Source of the DNA: Treponema sp.
GTDB taxonomy: Bacteria; Spirochaetota; Spirochaetia; Treponematales; Treponemataceae
Direction of reading: 5' to 3'
NCBI GenBank assembly: GCA_018384055.1
Contig: JAHAZL010000043.1
Location: forward strand, 1 to 54,341
Length of the DNA: 54,341 bases
Shown: positions 52,242 to 54,341 of the stretch, one piece after another
Position numbering within the stretch: position 1 is the stretch's first letter
Layout of the letters: each line of letters begins with the position of its first letter
The notes under the pieces: model-generated
Told to the model about the DNA's origin: nothing
The model's input: the letters and a program-made list of their open reading frames with translations, nothing else
Database searches by the model: none
Made by a program: the position numbers and the translations under genes

Positions 52242-53600
52242 ATGTTTTTTTTAATGGAAAAATCAAGAAATAGGAATCTTACGTCAGGACCTCTCCTGAA
52301 GCAGATAATTGTTTTTTCACTTCCTCTCATAGCAAGCGGAGTTTTGCAGCAGCTGTTCAATTCCTGCGATATTGTGGTTGTCGGTCGTTTTGTTGGCCCT
52401 GAAGCCCTGGCTGCCGTTGGAAGTACTTCACCGTTGATCAATCTTGTCCTTAATATTTTCATGGGCCTTAGCGTTGGGGCCAATGTGCTCATAGCATCTC
52501 TTGAAGGTCAGGGAAGATACAAATACATAGGTTCTGCAGTCCATACAATCATCTTGCTTTCCCTTATCTGCGGACTCTTCCTTATGGGAGTTGGCATAGT
52601 TTTTTCTGAAAAAATACTAAGGTGGATTGAAACTCCTGATGAAGTTCTTGAACTTGCATCAGTTTACCTAAAAATATATTTCCTTGGATTTCCTTTCATC
52701 CTGATGTACAACTTTGGTGCTGCAGTTTTGAGGGGCAGGGGCGAATCCATCAAACCTGCTTCTTTTTTGATTGCGGCTGGTGTTCTAAATGTTCTGATGA
52801 ATCTTGTCTTTGTCATTTGTTTTGGTCTTGGTGCTGCCGGAGTTGGTGTTGCAACAACCCTTTCAAATGCCTTCAGTGCTGTCTGCATTCTTGTTGCCTT
52901 GTCCAGGGAAAAGAACGAATACAGGTTCAGCATCAAAAAACTTGCATTGGACAGGCATCACTGTTCCGTGATTTTTAGAATCGGAATGCCTGCTGGAATT
53001 CAGGGGATTGTGTTCAGCCTTTCAAACCTTGTAATTCAGGGTGCGCTGAATACCCTGGGACCCAAAGTAATGGCTGGAAGTGCATCTGGTGTGACTTTTG
53101 AAATTTTTGCCTATTTCATTGTTTCGGCTTTTGTACAATGCGCAGTAACCTTTACAAGTCAGAATTACGGAGCAGGAAACATTGCCAGATGCAAGAAAGC
53201 TTACTTGTACTGCATGATGCTTAGCGTAAGCCTTACGGTGGCATGTTCCATGATCTTTACCATGTTCAGGTTTTCATTGGCTGAAATGTATTCAACTGAT
53301 CCAGAAACAATCAGCTATTGTGCGGAAAGAATAATGAAGGTGGAAATCGTTCAGTTCCTCATAAATTCCTATGAAATTACGGCGGGTGCCTTGAGAGGAC
53401 TTGGATGTTCCTTGACTCCAGCATTGATTACAATTTTTGGTTCATGTTGTCTAAGGCTTCTTTGGATTGCAACTGTATTTTCAAGGTTCCATACCTATGA
53501 ATCAATTCTCTTTGTTTATCCCGTATCCTGGACTATTACAGGTTCTGCCATGATCATTGCATACCTCATATACACAAGAAAAATTTTCAGGCAGAAGTAA
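52242..53600 (+). CDS. MATE-family multidrug/Na+ antiporter
   Basis: This intact 452-residue inner-membrane protein has about twelve hydrophobic segments and two MatE halves. The N-terminal signature is QIIVFSLPLIASGVLQQLFN followed by DIVVVGRFVGPEALAAVGST; the second half has QGALNTLGPKVMAGSASG and FTSQNYGAGNIARCKKAY. It exports cationic compounds using sodium or proton gradients; the substrate is unknown. Start choice is open: ATG at 52242 or ATG at 52254; neither has a ribosome site. It follows rnc by 10 bases. A possible TetR fragment overlaps its stop. Confidence 0.92.
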   Translation: MFFLMEKSRNRNLTSGPLLKQIIVFSLPLIASGVLQQLFNSCDIVVVGRFVGPEALAAVGSTSPLINLVLNIFMGLSVGANVLIASLEGQGRYKYIGSAVHTIILLSLICGLFLMGVGIVFSEKILRWIETPDEVLELASVYLKIYFLGFPFILMYNFGAAVLRGRGESIKPASFLIAAGVLNVLMNLVFVICFGLGAAGVGVATTLSNAFSAVCILVALSREKNEYRFSIKKLALDRHHCSVIFRIGMPAGIQGIVFSLSNLVIQGALNTLGPKVMAGSASGVTFEIFAYFIVSAFVQCAVTFTSQNYGAGNIARCKKAYLYCMMLSVSLTVACSMIFTMFRFSLAEMYSTDPETISYCAERIMKVEIVQFLINSYEITAGALRGLGCSLTPALITIFGSCCLRLLWIATVFSRFHTYESILFVYPVSWTITGSAMIIAYLIYTRKIFRQK

Positions 53601-53689
53601 TGGAAACGGCTATTGAACTTAAGGATTTTGTTCTCCTGAACAGAAAGAAAAAATCCGTAATGCAATTCTTGATGCAAGTATAAAATCGT
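53600..53689 (+). pseudogene. possible TetR-type regulator fragment
   Basis: An ATG overlapping the MATE stop (TAATG) opens METAIELKDFV. One base out of frame the sequence continues SPEQKEKIRNAILDASIKS and then stops (TAA, TGA). The second piece looks like the first helix of TetR-family DNA-binding domains, which often sit beside exporters. With only about 30 residues and a frameshift, this is suggestive rather than firm. Confidence 0.35.
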
Positions 53690-53702
53690 AATGATTTTTT
53701 TG
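53682..53702 (+). terminator. weak intrinsic terminator after MATE gene
   Basis: AAAATC (53682-53687) and GATTTT (53693-53698) form a short stem with a 5-base loop followed by T residues. The stem is AT-rich. Confidence 0.4.
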
Positions 53703-53732
53703 TGAATAGAAAGCACACATGAAAGTAATCTG

Positions 53733-54341
53733 TCAGTCAAATATTTTAGTGCTGTAGACTTTTATAATTTCTTCTTTTGCGCCCAAAAAAACATCCACTA
53801 AGTCTGGATCAAAATCTGTTCCGCGGCCTTTTTCAATGATTTGGAAACATTGGTCTATGGGCATTGCATCCCGGTAGCAGCGTTTTGCAGAAACTGCATC
53901 AAAAACATCTGCAATTGACATGATTCGTGCACATAAAGGAATTATTTCGCCATCAAGACCTTCTGGATAACCTTTGCCGTTCCATTTTTCGTGGTGGTAA
54001 CGGGCAACATAATATGCAGTTTTAAGGAACTCAGGATTATCAAGACGAGAGAAAGTTTCCATAATAATTTCTCCGCCTCTTGGAGCATGCTGCTTCATAA
54101 TTTCATATTCTTCAGGGGTGAGTTTTCCTGGTTTTTGCAGAATAACGTCTGGAGTAGAAATTTTTCCAATATCGTGCATTGGTGCGGCATTCAGCATGTT
54201 TTTTACAAAATCCCGGCTTATAATGTTCCGGTATTTTTTTTCGTTCTGAAGCTGATTTAGAATAATTTCAACATATTGTTTTGTACGGAGAATGTGTCCG
54301 CCTGTGCTATCATCTTTATTTTCAACAAGGGTAGAAAAGCC
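53733..54341 (-). CDS. HD-GYP domain phosphodiesterase, 5' end beyond window
   Basis: The open frame runs from the stop at 53733 to the right edge of the window, at least 202 residues, with no start required inside. It is an HD-GYP domain: LVENKDDSTGGHILRTKQYV at the edge, then the metal-binding MHDIGKI, ARYHHEKWNGKGYPEGL with the GYP signature, and SIADVFDAVSAKRCYRD. HD-GYP enzymes hydrolyse c-di-GMP. The missing N-terminus probably holds a receiver or sensor domain. An internal ATG at 54197 would cut into the domain and is unlikely to be the real start. Confidence 0.9.
   Translation of the reverse strand, partial: GFSTLVENKDDSTGGHILRTKQYVEIILNQLQNEKKYRNIISRDFVKNMLNAAPMHDIGKISTPDVILQKPGKLTPEEYEIMKQHAPRGGEIIMETFSRLDNPEFLKTAYYVARYHHEKWNGKGYPEGLDGEIIPLCARIMSIADVFDAVSAKRCYRDAMPIDQCFQIIEKGRGTDFDPDLVDVFLGAKEEIIKVYSTKIFD

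Noticed and set aside
1..54341. CRISPR arrays, tRNA or rRNA genes, phage or conjugation modules
   Set aside because: Gaps between genes are small and were read through; no regularly spaced repeats, no cloverleaf-like segments and no integrase, transposase or phage genes were found.

Overview
The window reads as a piece of a Treponema chromosome (spirochaete) of moderate GC. The basis is the gene content: a eukaryote-type isoleucyl-tRNA synthetase, a 29-residue AURKAIP1/COX24-type ribosomal protein, several lipoproteins and exported HEAT/TPR proteins, paired DUF115 proteins of the flagellin-glycosylation kind, PilZ and HD-GYP proteins, and the rpmF-acpP-rnc cluster. Nothing looks like an integrated phage, CRISPR array or large island. 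Most of it is densely packed housekeeping sequence with many 1-40 base overlaps between consecutive genes.

Layout. 1-4960 (+): ileS, then a lipoprotein and a TPR lipoprotein. 4957-13258 (-): a very acidic 1236-residue repeat protein, an intrinsic terminator, two tandem DUF115 proteins and a membrane protein with a degenerate GGDEF domain. 13422-14493 (+): an FtsB/DivIC-like protein and threonylcarbamoyl-AMP synthase. 14490-17811 (-): lepB, hemW, smpB and an exported protein. 17933-24884 (+): a strong promoter, the 29-residue ribosomal protein gene, a terminator/attenuator-like leader, then dxs-folP-cdaA-cdaR-acpS-DUF2225-truA. 24871-27856 (-): a 30-codon glycosyltransferase remnant overlapping a family 4 uracil-DNA glycosylase, which overlaps priA. 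27918-33836 (+): two probable outer-membrane barrels, thiI and an exported protein. 33850-34592: a lipoprotein gene whose frame continues past an amber stop. 34672-36987 (+): hrpB. 36986-39220 (-): thrC and a CPBP membrane protease. 39323-46828 (+): PilZ protein, HEAT protein, a short ComEC, rsmA, a YggS-family protein, a membrane protein and two RluA-family pseudouridine synthases. 46976-48126 (+): trpS. 48157-48637: a decayed MATE gene and a roughly 100-base MITE-like palindromic element. 48661-50123 (-): a HEAT protein and a lipoprotein. 50258-53600 (+): coaD, rpmF-acpP-rnc and an intact MATE exporter followed by a possible TetR scrap. 53733-54341 (-): an HD-GYP protein cut by the window edge.

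How the genes work together. Translation and RNA modification dominate (ileS, trpS, thiI, truA, tsaC-like, rsmA, two RluA enzymes, rnc, smpB, rpmF, the COX24-type protein). Two nucleotide second messengers are represented: c-di-AMP synthesis (cdaA/cdaR), and c-di-GMP sensing or turnover (PilZ, HD-GYP, degenerate GGDEF). Envelope functions are scattered through the window: LepB, lipoproteins, barrels, DUF115 pair, exporter.

The most interesting points are the short decayed or recoded items that an ORF-length cutoff misses: the glycosyltransferase stub fused by overlap to udg, the amber-interrupted lipoprotein, the MATE relic beside a MITE-like element, the competing hairpins before dxs, and a signal peptidase I whose general-base lysine is arginine. 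I do not see one clear undescribed multigene system. The closest candidate is the acidic FM-motif repeat protein next to the paired DUF115 proteins. All family assignments are from reading the sequence; no database search was run.
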